Shown here: in pieces, positions 16,025 to 24,226 of the stretch
Numbering within the stretch: the stretch's first letter is position 1
How the letters are laid out: each line of letters begins with the position of its first letter
DNA from: a virus
Reading direction: 5' to 3' (one strand)
Length of the DNA: 29,206 bases
IMG/VR virus record: IMGVR_UViG_3300025112_005635
Coordinates: 1 to 29,206 of that record
Made by a program: the position numbers and the translations under genes
Notes under the pieces: model-generated
What the model saw: the letters and a program-made list of their open reading frames with translations, nothing else
The model's database searches: none
What the model was told of the DNA's origin: nothing

Positions 16025-16934
16025 ACATACCCTGTGGGTAGAAAAATATAGGCCTAATAATCTTGACACTTATATTGGTAATGACCAGTTAAAAAGTAAA
16101 GTTAAGGTTTATTTGGAAAGTGGAGACTTACCACATCTATTGTTGTTTGGTAAGGCTGGTACAGGTAAGACCACTCTCGCAAAACTACTCGTTAATAATA
16201 TAGAATGTGATTATCTTTATATTAACGCGTCAGACGAGAACAATGTAGATACCGTGAGAACAAAGGTTAAGAGTTTTGCATCTACGATGGGTTTCAAGGA
16301 TTACAAGGTTATAATCTTGGACGAGTGTGATTACATTACACCCAATGCCCAGGCCGCACTAAGAAACTTGATGGAAACATTCAGTAAACATTGTAGGTTT
16401 ATTTTGACTTGTAATTTCGTAGAGAGAATAATTGACCCGATACAATCTCGGTGTCAAACATTTCAAGTTATTCCACCAGATAGAAAACAAGTTGCAATTC
16501 ACATTAGTAATATATTGACAAGTGAGAATGTAGAAAGTGAAGTTAGTGATATTGCACTTTTAGTGAATAGTGGATATCCCGATATAAGACGAGTTATCAA
16601 TTCTGCACAACGACAATCTATTGATGGTAAATTGACAATAGATAAACAGAGTATAGTAGAGAATGATTATAAATTAAAGTTATTAGAGATATTAAAGAAA
16701 CAAGATAAAGCAAGTGCATTTAAAAATATTCGTCAGTTAATGGCAGATAGTCAAGTTAAGGATTATGCAGACTTATTTAGACTACTATATGATGAAGTAG
16801 ATAGTTATGGTAAGGGACATATTGCCGAATGTATCTTGGTTATAGCAAAGTATGAATTAAGTGATAGTCAGGTAGTTGATAAGGAAATCAATGCTATGGC
16901 TATGATAATAGAATTATTAGGAGTCATAAAATAA
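16014..16934 (+). CDS. 44: Sliding-clamp loader large subunit (gp44-like, RFC-type AAA+ ATPase)
   Basis: Clamp-loader ATPase like T4 gp44, which with gp62 opens the sliding clamp and loads it at primer-template junctions. LWVEKYRPNNLDTYIG (7-22) is the RFC box, GKAGTGKTT (46-54) is Walker A, VIILDECD (99-106) is Walker B with the DEC variant of DExx, and ILTCN (130-134) with SRC (145-147) are sensor 1 and the arginine-finger motif. Length 306 matches gp44. DNA here is clearly less AT-rich (24 G+C in 60 at 16141-16200) than in the glycan island. It overlaps the ClpP-like gene by one base. This is the anchor for assigning the window to a T4-like phage. Confidence 0.92.
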   Translation: MQNEHTLWVEKYRPNNLDTYIGNDQLKSKVKVYLESGDLPHLLLFGKAGTGKTTLAKLLVNNIECDYLYINASDENNVDTVRTKVKSFASTMGFKDYKVIILDECDYITPNAQAALRNLMETFSKHCRFILTCNFVERIIDPIQSRCQTFQVIPPDRKQVAIHISNILTSENVESEVSDIALLVNSGYPDIRRVINSAQRQSIDGKLTIDKQSIVENDYKLKLLEILKKQDKASAFKNIRQLMADSQVKDYADLFRLLYDEVDSYGKGHIAECILVIAKYELSDSQVVDKEINAMAMIIELLGVIK

Positions 16935-17542
16935 TGAACGAAAAATATTGGGGTGAAAAGAAACCACCTGCTAAAAAAGGTGCACAACCAATCAATAATA
17001 AACCAGAAAAACACATAGCAGTTCATGAGAACAAGATTTACTATTATGCTAATGTAAACAGAGAAAGTGCAGCAGAATTAAATAAAAAGATAGGTGAGAT
17101 AGAATCCAAGAGTTTGACATTAGCAAATACCTTAGATATAGACCCACCTACACTCAAGGTATTGATAAATTCAGGAGGTGGTTCAATCACTGCTGGTATT
17201 TCATCTATGGATACAATATTAAGAACAAAAGTTCCAGTACATACTTATGTAGATGGATTTTGTGCCAGTGCAGCAACCTTTATGTCAGTAGTTGGTAGTT
17301 ATAGATTTATGAGTAGAAATTCTTATATGTTAATTCATCAATTATCTACAAATTTTTGGGGAAAGTATTCTGAGTTTGAAGATGAGAAACAGAACCTTGA
17401 TTTGATGATGAAAACGATTAAAAGAGTATATAAAGAATATACTAAAGTTCCAATGGGAAAGTTAGATGAAATATTGAAACATGATTTATTGTGGGATGCA
17501 GAGACCTGTAAAACTTTGGGATTAATTGATGAGATAATCTAA
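16934..17542 (+). CDS. ClpP/crotonase-fold serine protease-like protein
   Basis: ClpP-like peptidase with an apparent complete catalytic triad: Ser112 in GFCAS (the GxxAS nucleophile elbow), His135 (LIHQ) and Asp184 (KHDLLWDAE), spaced as in ClpP. INSGGGS (78-84) is the oxyanion glycine stretch. The first ~30 residues are lysine- and proline-rich and unlike ClpP. Length 202 is that of ClpP. Phages use such proteases for prohead maturation or to alter host proteolysis. The position next to the clamp loader, with no capsid genes nearby, argues against prohead protease but is not decisive. No Clp ATPase is seen here. Confidence 0.85.
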   Translation: MNEKYWGEKKPPAKKGAQPINNKPEKHIAVHENKIYYYANVNRESAAELNKKIGEIESKSLTLANTLDIDPPTLKVLINSGGGSITAGISSMDTILRTKVPVHTYVDGFCASAATFMSVVGSYRFMSRNSYMLIHQLSTNFWGKYSEFEDEKQNLDLMMKTIKRVYKEYTKVPMGKLDEILKHDLLWDAETCKTLGLIDEII

Positions 17543-18615
17543 TGAAACCACTTTTACCTTCATGTTATATTGGTTATAGATTTGGGAAAATAAATGTAAA
17601 TAAGGATTATTTTGTTTGTTGTGGAACTCCATCAATAGGTAATTATAACGTAGACGGTGGTTTTAAAGAATTTTGGAATTCTAAAAAGTATAAAGATTTA
17701 CGACATAATTTAAAATATGATTTAAAGAAACAAAATGAAGAATGGGGTGGTACTTGCTTTGAATGTCCCCATTATGCACAAATAAAAATGTTATATGAGA
17801 GTGGAGAAATTGTAGATGATATACCAAAAACAGGACCAAGTGAATTCCAGTTTGAAGTAGGAAATCCATGTAATCATCGATGTAATTTTTGTTGGAATTG
17901 GTCTTATGATATGTTGGACAATAACGGTCAATGGGAAGGGTGGAAAAACTGGGCAAAACAAACATTTGATTTAGAAACTTATATTTCTATTGTAGATGAT
18001 TTGAAAGAACTTGGTGGATGTGAATTGATATCAATAAGTGGTGGTGGCGAACCATTTATCATAAAAGATATTATGAAAATGATTGAATATACTAAAAATT
18101 TAGGGTTTAACCTTAAAATATTCACTAATTTTTCAAGGGTTAACCTTAAAGATATAGATAATTTTATTAAATGGGGAGTTGATAGGTTTGAAATTAATAT
18201 ATCTGCAGGAACTGAGGAAACTTATTGTAAGATAAGAAAATTAAAATCTAAGGATTGGAATTTACTTATTGATAATCTTACTTATTTAAATGAAAAGAGA
18301 AAAGAATTAAATTTATTATCACCCATTAAATATGTAGTTATTGTAACTAAAGAGAATATAGAAGAAATAGATGAAATTTTTGAATTGGCAATTAAACTTG
18401 GTTGTTGTTTTATTGATTTTAGAGATTTAGTTTCACAAGGAGTTTATAAGGGTGAAGATTTATTACCATCAGAAAAACAAATTGAAGTTTTTAATGAAAA
18501 GTTTTTAAAAAACATTAAAAAATATAATTTAAAAGAAATTAATGGTGAATATTATTATTATTCAGAAAAATTAAATTTAGGAGTATTTAATGAATGTATT
18601 AGTTATAGGGGATAG
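17542..18615 (+). CDS. Radical SAM protein with N-terminal SPASM-like cysteine motif
   Basis: Radical SAM enzyme: the CxxxCxxC motif is at C110, C114 and C117 (PCNHRCNFC), and ISISGGGEP (about 163-171) is the GGE SAM-binding motif, within the usual (beta/alpha) barrel of about 200 residues. Unusually, a cysteine set resembling a SPASM auxiliary-cluster domain comes first: C8, C26, C27, then FKEFWNSKKYKDLRH (41-55) and C72-x-x-C75. In most family members SPASM follows the barrel. Targets may be peptides, sugars or tRNA. Its last 26 bases overlap the sugar-kinase gene. Core family certain; substrate unknown. Confidence 0.8.
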   Translation: MKPLLPSCYIGYRFGKINVNKDYFVCCGTPSIGNYNVDGGFKEFWNSKKYKDLRHNLKYDLKKQNEEWGGTCFECPHYAQIKMLYESGEIVDDIPKTGPSEFQFEVGNPCNHRCNFCWNWSYDMLDNNGQWEGWKNWAKQTFDLETYISIVDDLKELGGCELISISGGGEPFIIKDIMKMIEYTKNLGFNLKIFTNFSRVNLKDIDNFIKWGVDRFEINISAGTEETYCKIRKLKSKDWNLLIDNLTYLNEKRKELNLLSPIKYVVIVTKENIEEIDEIFELAIKLGCCFIDFRDLVSQGVYKGEDLLPSEKQIEVFNEKFLKNIKKYNLKEINGEYYYYSEKLNLGVFNECISYRG

Positions 18616-19393
18616 TTGTAAGGATGTTTTTATATATGGTGATATAGAAAGAATAAGTCCAGAAGCCCCAATACCAGTTTTTAAACCAACACATACAGAA
18701 GAAAATGATGGTATGGCAAAAAACGTGGCAAATAATGTTGAGGCATTAGATATACACATCCATACTGTAACAAATAAAAATAGTATTACAAAGATAAGAT
18801 ATGTAGAAAATCGTTCAAGTCAAATGGTATTACGAGTAGATGAACATGATTATTGTGATAGGATAGATAAAAGTTTATTAGAAGGTCTTACAAAGAATAG
18901 ATTTAAACGACCACCATTTGGATTTGATAGACAAAGAGAAGATCATTATGATGCAATTATCATATCAGATTATTGTAAAGGATTTTTGGAAGAAGATGAT
19001 ATTCAATTTATATGTGAAAATAATGAAAATGTATTTGTAGATACTAAAAAGAAACTTGGTAAGTGGGTTGAATTTGCAGATTTCATAAAAATTAATGAAT
19101 TAGAGTATAAGAAAAATCATGAATTACTTTCAGATAAAGGATTTAAAGAAAAACTTATTGTTACATTGGGTAGTAAAGGATGTAGATATAAGGGAAAAGA
19201 ATTTCCAGTAAAAGAAGTTCCTGTAAAGGATGTTAGTGGAGCAGGAGATACATTTATAGCAGGATTAGTTCGTGGTTATTTAGATACACAAGATATAGAG
19301 AGTGCAATAGAATTTGCACAAAAATGTACAACAGTCGTAGTTCAACAACACGGTGTTGCAACAGTTACATTAAAGGAGATAGAAAATGGCTAA
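18590..19393 (+). CDS. PfkB-family sugar kinase, HldE/RfaE1-like
   Basis: Ribokinase/PfkB-type kinase resembling the kinase domain of HldE (RfaE), which phosphorylates D-glycero-D-manno-heptose 7-phosphate on the path to ADP-heptose. Matches are LVIGDSCKDVFIYGDIERISPEAPIPV (4-30), with the very typical RISPEAPIPV segment, and DVSGAGDTF (214-222), where Asp220 is the catalytic base. At 267 residues it is shorter than the usual ~315, with a compressed part around 60-75. The N-terminal GG-x-A-N motif is degenerate (DGMAKNVANN, 40-49). No HldE nucleotidyltransferase domain is attached. Suggests activation of a heptose or related sugar for the neighbouring glycan genes. Confidence 0.78.
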   Translation: MNVLVIGDSCKDVFIYGDIERISPEAPIPVFKPTHTEENDGMAKNVANNVEALDIHIHTVTNKNSITKIRYVENRSSQMVLRVDEHDYCDRIDKSLLEGLTKNRFKRPPFGFDRQREDHYDAIIISDYCKGFLEEDDIQFICENNENVFVDTKKKLGKWVEFADFIKINELEYKKNHELLSDKGFKEKLIVTLGSKGCRYKGKEFPVKEVPVKDVSGAGDTFIAGLVRGYLDTQDIESAIEFAQKCTTVVVQQHGVATVTLKEIENG

Positions 19394-19670
19394 ACAAAAA
19401 ACACCACAGGCAGAAGTTCAAGTGGATTTAAGAAAGGCAGACACAATAAAATGTGAAGGTTGTGGGAATTATCTTTTTATTACAGCAAATGTAATTAAGC
19501 GAATTTCACCAATTTTATCACCAACAGGACAAGAAGCACTTGTACCAGTTCAGGTTTACAGTTGTGGAAGTTGTGGTAAAGTTCCAAAGATGTTTTTAGA
19601 AGGTACTGGACTTGACACAGAAGAAGAACCAAAAGAAGATGCACTTTCACGACCAGACTTAATGGAATAA
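19386..19670 (+). CDS. Zinc-ribbon protein (94 aa)
   Basis: Small protein with C23-x-x-C26 and C60-x-x-C63, which together would bind one zinc ion in a zinc-ribbon fold. Between them is a loop rich in ISPILSPTGQEALVPV. The C-terminus is acidic (EEEPKEDAL). I recall similar zinc-ribbon ORFs in T4-like cyanophages, but that is from memory. Overlaps the kinase gene by 8 nt and the next by one base. DNA or RNA binding, or association with a replication protein, is possible; function unknown. Confidence 0.65.
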   Translation: MAKQKTPQAEVQVDLRKADTIKCEGCGNYLFITANVIKRISPILSPTGQEALVPVQVYSCGSCGKVPKMFLEGTGLDTEEEPKEDALSRPDLME

Positions 19671-20242
19671 TGCTAGAAGAAATATCATTAGAGATATCAA
19701 ATTATTGGACATCAAATGATTTTTTAACAGAGAGTAATAAAAATTGTGGAACTCTTGTTGCATTTGATTGGAGAGAAGATTGTTTAAGTGAAATAAATAC
19801 TAATATTGATTTAAGTTATTTAGAAGTTGAAAATTTTGGATTTGATATTTTCGTAGATTTTTTAAAGAAGAATAATTTTACTTTTGTATTGGGATTGAGA
19901 AATATTGTGTTTAAAGATAATCCATCTCTAGAATGGACAGATAAATTTAAAGAAATATTAAAATCTAATGAGATAGACTATGATGAATATATGATAGGTA
20001 GATATCCAGCGCCAATTCCAGAATTTGATGTACCAGATAACATTTTTATTTTAAGATATTCATTTGATCCGTATAATAAAATTGATGGATTTGCATCCAA
20101 TAAATTTTTATTTGAAGAATTTATAAAAAAAAGTGATTGGGAAGAATATTATAAAGGTGTATATTCTGAAGTAAAAACAAGAGTTATAGTTTTTTGTAGT
20201 GAGTTAGAAAATTTAATATTACATGAGAGTTTTGATAAATGA
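19670..20242 (+). CDS. Unknown protein paralogous to the N-terminal domain of the 26674-28086 Hint protein
   Basis: 190 residues with no known name. Residues 27-140 align with residues 42-180 of the large Hint-bearing protein at 26674. Shared blocks are G-x-LVAFD/LVSFD (27-33), E-x-NTNI (41-46), and the very close PAPIPEFDVPDNIFILRY (113-130) versus GQAIPDFDLPDTTFILRY. The following KTRVIVFCSELENLIL also resembles the segment MEVRGIVMMTPTKNIM there. It lacks the Hint part and the Ser-rich linker. Probably a structural or accessory domain that can occur alone. Overlaps the next gene by 4 nt. Confidence 0.6.
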   Translation: MLEEISLEISNYWTSNDFLTESNKNCGTLVAFDWREDCLSEINTNIDLSYLEVENFGFDIFVDFLKKNNFTFVLGLRNIVFKDNPSLEWTDKFKEILKSNEIDYDEYMIGRYPAPIPEFDVPDNIFILRYSFDPYNKIDGFASNKFLFEEFIKKSDWEEYYKGVYSEVKTRVIVFCSELENLILHESFDK

Positions 20243-21426
20243 TTAAAAAACCTTTATCGTGCAAGTTAAGACCATCTGATATTAATACGGATTTAGAATG
20301 TTTATTGTTAAGTGAAGTTGGTAGTTATGAAAAGATTATTAAAGAATTACTTTATGATATACACGAAGAATTTTCTGGGGGAGACGATCCTTGGAATGAT
20401 ATATGGTCATTTGATGATGTAATTGAGAGATTTGATAAGGGTGAAATTTTATGGTTAGTTTTGAAGGATGAGAACCCAATAAGTTGTAGTTGGATATCAG
20501 TTAAATCTAATGAGAATTTATTTATTTATAATACTTGGTTAAAACCAAAATTACGAGGAACAGATTTATTTAGAAAAATATCATTAGTAAGGAATGATAG
20601 GTTGCATACTTTAGGTTATGAAAAACTTCTATGTGTTACTGATAATATTCGTGCAGAAAAAGGATTAAAAAAGATTGGATATAAAGAAGATAATTGGATG
20701 GATATTCAATATATATTTTGGACAGGTGGTTATGATTCTACTTTTTTAGTTTGCAAATTTTTATTGGAAAATAGATTAGTTCAACCTATTTATATAGATG
20801 ACAGAATAAATCATGGCGGTTATCATTCAAATCCACTTGTAAAACAAAGAGGTGGTGATACTTATCCAAGAAAATCTACGGAAATAGAATTGGAAAGAAT
20901 GGATTGGTTAAGGCAAAGAATTTATGAAAAAATTGAAAAGTCTAAATATTTATTGTTGGAAACAATGGTTATTGATAAACCGATAGAAGAAGATGAAGAA
21001 ATAAGTAAGGTTGTAGAAAAATACAATGAATGGATTCCAAATACTATATCAGAAAAAGGTTGGCTGCCAGTCTATACAGATTTAGTATCGAGATTTCAAA
21101 AACAATTTGGTTTAGAAATATTTTGGGCAAATGACCATATTGAAGGTGAGTTTTATGAAGTATTTGATGATTCAATAGAAGATGGTAGAATGAAAGTAGA
21201 TAAATTACCATCTAAGTATAAAGATTTAAAAATATTTAGTGGATTAGTTCAACCACTAAGACATACCAATAAGAAAGAGATGTTGGAAGTTGCAAAACAA
21301 AAAGGATTTGATGACTTGTTATATTATACTTGGACTTGTTGGTATCCAAATGACAGAGAACCCTGTGGTGAATGTCATGTGTGTAATGAAAGAATAATAG
21401 AATGTAAGGAGATTACAAATGAATAA
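20239..21426 (+). CDS. GNAT acetyltransferase-like domain fused to a QueC-like PP-loop domain
   Basis: 395 residues. The N-terminal ~150 residues resemble a GNAT acyltransferase: a strand LWLVLKDENPISCSW, then LRGTDLFRKIS (105-115) in the position of the acetyl-CoA pyrophosphate loop. The C-terminal part is a PP-loop ATPase of the QueC/ExsB type: FWTGGYDSTFL (160-170) is the ATP pyrophosphatase loop, and Cys367, Cys376, Cys379 and Cys382 are spaced 9-3-3 like the QueC zinc site (EPCGECHVCNER near the end). QueC makes 7-cyano-7-deazaguanine; no QueD, QueE or FolE is seen here, so a different amide/nitrile-forming or ligase role is also possible. The fusion itself is unusual. Confidence 0.7.
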   Translation: MIKKPLSCKLRPSDINTDLECLLLSEVGSYEKIIKELLYDIHEEFSGGDDPWNDIWSFDDVIERFDKGEILWLVLKDENPISCSWISVKSNENLFIYNTWLKPKLRGTDLFRKISLVRNDRLHTLGYEKLLCVTDNIRAEKGLKKIGYKEDNWMDIQYIFWTGGYDSTFLVCKFLLENRLVQPIYIDDRINHGGYHSNPLVKQRGGDTYPRKSTEIELERMDWLRQRIYEKIEKSKYLLLETMVIDKPIEEDEEISKVVEKYNEWIPNTISEKGWLPVYTDLVSRFQKQFGLEIFWANDHIEGEFYEVFDDSIEDGRMKVDKLPSKYKDLKIFSGLVQPLRHTNKKEMLEVAKQKGFDDLLYYTWTCWYPNDREPCGECHVCNERIIECKEITNE

Positions 21427-22237
21427 AATACTAAGGTTATTGTTGATAGGAATGGTTTCAATTTTATCAGCACAGACAGCAACAATCAAGAATAGTATAA
21501 TTGGATATACTACGGTAGGTGATACTATCTCGTTTGATAAACCATATGTTTGGACGTTTATTAAAAGTGATGATTCAAAATGGATGGCATCAATATTTGT
21601 AGATGCTCCTTGGACAAGAGATAAGGTATATGTTGAAGAATTGTTCTATAAACCATATAGTGATAAATTTACTATTGGATTAGGACGACAGGCAATTCCA
21701 TTTGGTTCTAATGTACCATACTTAGATTTAACAAGAGGTGATAGATTTACCTACGCAACACCAACACCTAATGATGTTGGACTCTTGTATTTTGGAGATG
21801 GTGTTAGTATCTATGGTGGAGTTGGTAAATGGTTTTTAGAAACCTATTATGGTAATGACATCGAAAACGGATATGATGTATTAACTACTGCAAGACTAAG
21901 TTATGAAGTAGGTGATGTTCATTTCATCGGTGTATCGGTTGATAATCAAGATAGACAAGTTCTTGATGTAAGTGGATATAGTAAATATGTCGATTATGTT
22001 ACAGAGTTTAGAGAGGATTATCAGTGGGGTAGAGCTATTATCAAGAGTGGTAAATATGGTCTATCAGCTCTAGCAGGTTTTGAAAGAACTGAAGATGAAA
22101 CACAGGCATTATATGGTCTTGTGTGGCAATATGGAGAACCCAATCGTTTCCTATCTGCTGAATTAAGTGGTGAAGGTGATGTGAGGGTTAAATTGTATTA
22201 TGGTTTTAACTTAAATATAGGAAAAGAAAATGAATAA
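21419..22237 (+). CDS. Outer-membrane porin-like beta-barrel protein
   Basis: Secreted beta-barrel protein. An N-terminal signal peptide of about 18-20 residues is visible (basic NK, hydrophobic LLLIGMVSILSA, cleavage near AQ-T). It is followed by many alternating amphipathic strands rich in Tyr, Gly and Phe, for example FTIGLGRQAIPFGSNVPY (about 74-91), reminiscent of phosphate-selective porins (O/P family). The C-terminal strand VKLYYGFNLNI ends near the stop, as barrels do. At 272 residues it is shorter than classical 16-18-strand porins. This is a host-type envelope gene and very unusual in a phage. G+C content is higher here (23 of 60 at 21721-21780). Preceded by AAGGAG. Confidence 0.72.
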   Translation: MNKILRLLLIGMVSILSAQTATIKNSIIGYTTVGDTISFDKPYVWTFIKSDDSKWMASIFVDAPWTRDKVYVEELFYKPYSDKFTIGLGRQAIPFGSNVPYLDLTRGDRFTYATPTPNDVGLLYFGDGVSIYGGVGKWFLETYYGNDIENGYDVLTTARLSYEVGDVHFIGVSVDNQDRQVLDVSGYSKYVDYVTEFREDYQWGRAIIKSGKYGLSALAGFERTEDETQALYGLVWQYGEPNRFLSAELSGEGDVRVKLYYGFNLNIGKENE

Positions 22238-23138
22238 GTTTTTAAAGGGTTGTTTGGCAATTGCAACCGCGGTATTAGCGTGGTCAAGTCTTGAAGTTAC
22301 AGGTAGTTACATATTTGCAGAAGGTGCAGGACCTATAACAATATTAACTGTTAGATTTTTGATTGCTGCCATATTGTTTGGTGGAGTAATATTATGGAAG
22401 AAACAGACCACAGGCGAAAATCTATTTCTCGTAGAGAAACAAGATATTAAAAGGTTTTGGTTAAATGGGTTTATACTGGCAGTTCATTTAGTGGTATATT
22501 GGTTTGCTTGGGAATTACTTGATCCTAATTTACCAGTAATATATGCAATATTTTATATGTATCCATTTGTGTTGAGTTTAATAGCTATATTTTATTATGG
22601 TGAGAAATTTAGTACTAATAGAAAGGTGGCATTAGGTCTTGGAACTCTTGGTTGTATGTTTGCGGTAGAATTAATTCCAGAGTTCTCAACGGAGGCATTA
22701 AATACTAAAGGTGTAGCTTTAGATGTAGCAGCATGTTTCACTTGGGTAGCATATCTATTAGTAGGTCAAACTCTTATGAGAAAATACAAACCACTTACTA
22801 TTGTATTTTATGACTTTTTGAGTGTGTTTGTTTATTGTGCACTATTACAATCACCAAGTGTTATTTTTGCAGAATTAACTTTGAGTGGTTTATTGGCAGT
22901 CACTTATATTTCAGTAGTGGCAAGTTTTATAGCATATTTTTGTTATTGGACAGCAGTTAAAAATATAGGTGCTAGTAATACTGGTGTTGGTGAATTGGGA
23001 ACACCAATATTTGGAGTTGGCCTTGGATATTTATTTCTTTCTATGACACCATCTTTATGGCAGTTATTTGGATTGGCCATGATTACTGGTGGATTATATT
23101 TAACTTATAAAGAAAAAGAAGTGGTATATGACCAATGA
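22230..23138 (+). CDS. EamA/DMT-family transporter
   Basis: Drug/metabolite transporter-type inner-membrane permease. About ten hydrophobic segments are visible in two repeated EamA units: the first begins LAIATAVLAWSSLEVTGSYIF (9-29), the second with CFTWVAYLLVGQTLM (about 169-183). The end has WQLFGLAMITGGLYLTYKE, the typical last helix and cytoplasmic tail. Length 302 is normal. Substrate is usually an amino acid, nucleotide sugar or small metabolite. It overlaps the porin gene by 8 nt and the DUF1989 gene by 11 nt, implying co-translation of an outer-membrane pore and an inner-membrane transporter. Unusual cargo for a phage. Confidence 0.85.
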   Translation: MNKFLKGCLAIATAVLAWSSLEVTGSYIFAEGAGPITILTVRFLIAAILFGGVILWKKQTTGENLFLVEKQDIKRFWLNGFILAVHLVVYWFAWELLDPNLPVIYAIFYMYPFVLSLIAIFYYGEKFSTNRKVALGLGTLGCMFAVELIPEFSTEALNTKGVALDVAACFTWVAYLLVGQTLMRKYKPLTIVFYDFLSVFVYCALLQSPSVIFAELTLSGLLAVTYISVVASFIAYFCYWTAVKNIGASNTGVGELGTPIFGVGLGYLFLSMTPSLWQLFGLAMITGGLYLTYKEKEVVYDQ

Positions 23139-23742
23139 GTATATAGTTGAGAGAGATGGTTTTGCATTTGTAGTTCCAGAAAATCATAATTTCAAATTTG
23201 AATTATTAGAAGGACAGCAAATATTAGATGTTGCCATTTGGAGTAAAGATAATCCAAAAAATGAATTTTTTAGTATGAGTCATACTTTATTTCTAAATGG
23301 TAGATTTCTTCGTAAAGGATCACTACTTTGGTCTGATTATAAAATACGAAGGGTTATTGCAGAATGTGTAGATGAAACTGAATATGAGTCAGCTAAAGAT
23401 GGGTGGGTTCATCATTTTTTAGCGGGGTATTGTGATGATGAAGAAAATAATGGAATGGGAAGTTGTAAAACAAACTTTCTTAATAGTATTGAAAAATTTG
23501 GATTGGGAGTTGAAAACTTGAATGATAATACAATAAATTTATTTACAAAGGTAAGGACATTATTAGATAGGTATAGATTACAGGCAGCAATATCTGATTC
23601 TAAAAAGGGAGATTATATAACTTTTAAAAGTTATATTGATTTAATAGTTTCTGTTTCTCTTTGTCCTCAAATAGATTTTATAGATGGATATCATTTTAAT
23701 CCAGAAAATTCAAATTCAATAAAAGTTTCAATATATGAATGA
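23128..23742 (+). CDS. DUF1989 (urea-carboxylase-associated) family protein
   Basis: 204-residue DUF1989 protein. The family pattern is visible: an N-terminal GQQILDVAIW (29-38), a central SCKTNFLNSIEKFGL (about 112-126), NTINLF, and the C-terminal GDYITFKSYIDLIVSVSLCPQID-like block (about 166-188) with the ending IKVSIYE. Members lie beside urea carboxylase or amidolyase genes and are linked to guanidine or urea metabolism; some are carboxyguanidine deiminase subunits. The Cys in SLCP and the GDY motif fit the metal-binding region. No carboxylase is seen nearby. Its presence beside a transporter suggests a metabolic role. Confidence 0.8.
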   Translation: MTNEYIVERDGFAFVVPENHNFKFELLEGQQILDVAIWSKDNPKNEFFSMSHTLFLNGRFLRKGSLLWSDYKIRRVIAECVDETEYESAKDGWVHHFLAGYCDDEENNGMGSCKTNFLNSIEKFGLGVENLNDNTINLFTKVRTLLDRYRLQAAISDSKKGDYITFKSYIDLIVSVSLCPQIDFIDGYHFNPENSNSIKVSIYE

Positions 23743-24226
23743 TGAGAGATATTTATTAGATTGGTATAGAAATCATATATGGACAAGACCTAAACCATCT
23801 AAAGTGTGTGATGGAGTTGGTAGTTTTGCTATAAGAGATATACCAAAAGGAACAAGTGTTTATGAGCTGGCCAGCAAAACTGTTTCAACTTGGATACCTT
23901 GGAGTAAGGTATCAACATTACCTGATGGGGTAGTAGGATGTATATATGATATTCAACCACAAATGGGTATTATAACCAACTCAATTGATTTTGGTTGGAA
24001 ACATGCTTATGGACCATTGTGGGTGTATACCACTAAAGGGTTGAATTGGCAAACTAATTGGTTTTTCCAAAATCATTCAGATAATCCAAATGTAGATGGT
24101 CTTACTACAGATAGCCCACGAGTTTTTAAGTTTATAGCAAATAGAGATATAGAAGAAGGTGAAGAGCTAACTGAAAACTATGGTGATTATAATGATGATT
24201 GGAAAGAGAATTATAGTGTCAAGTAG
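23735..24226 (+). CDS. SET-domain protein (putative protein lysine methyltransferase)
   Basis: 163-residue minimal SET domain. GVGSFAIRDIPKGTSVYE (27-44) is the N-terminal SET block, NHSDNPN (113-119) is the NHSCxPN-like SAM/substrate motif with Cys replaced by Asp, and IEEGEELTENYGDYNDDW (139-156) is the ELxxDY/F-x-Y block with the catalytic Tyr candidates. No pre-SET or post-SET cysteines are seen, as usual for viral (PBCV-1-like) SET proteins. It would methylate lysine on a host or virion protein using SAM. It overlaps both neighbours by a few bases. Confidence 0.82.
   Translation: MNDERYLLDWYRNHIWTRPKPSKVCDGVGSFAIRDIPKGTSVYELASKTVSTWIPWSKVSTLPDGVVGCIYDIQPQMGIITNSIDFGWKHAYGPLWVYTTKGLNWQTNWFFQNHSDNPNVDGLTTDSPRVFKFIANRDIEEGEELTENYGDYNDDWKENYSVK

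Noticed and set aside
20239-21426. A complete queuosine/preQ0 pathway
   Set aside because: Only a QueC-like domain is visible; the radical SAM gene upstream lacks QueE-like length and context, and no QueD or FolE is present.
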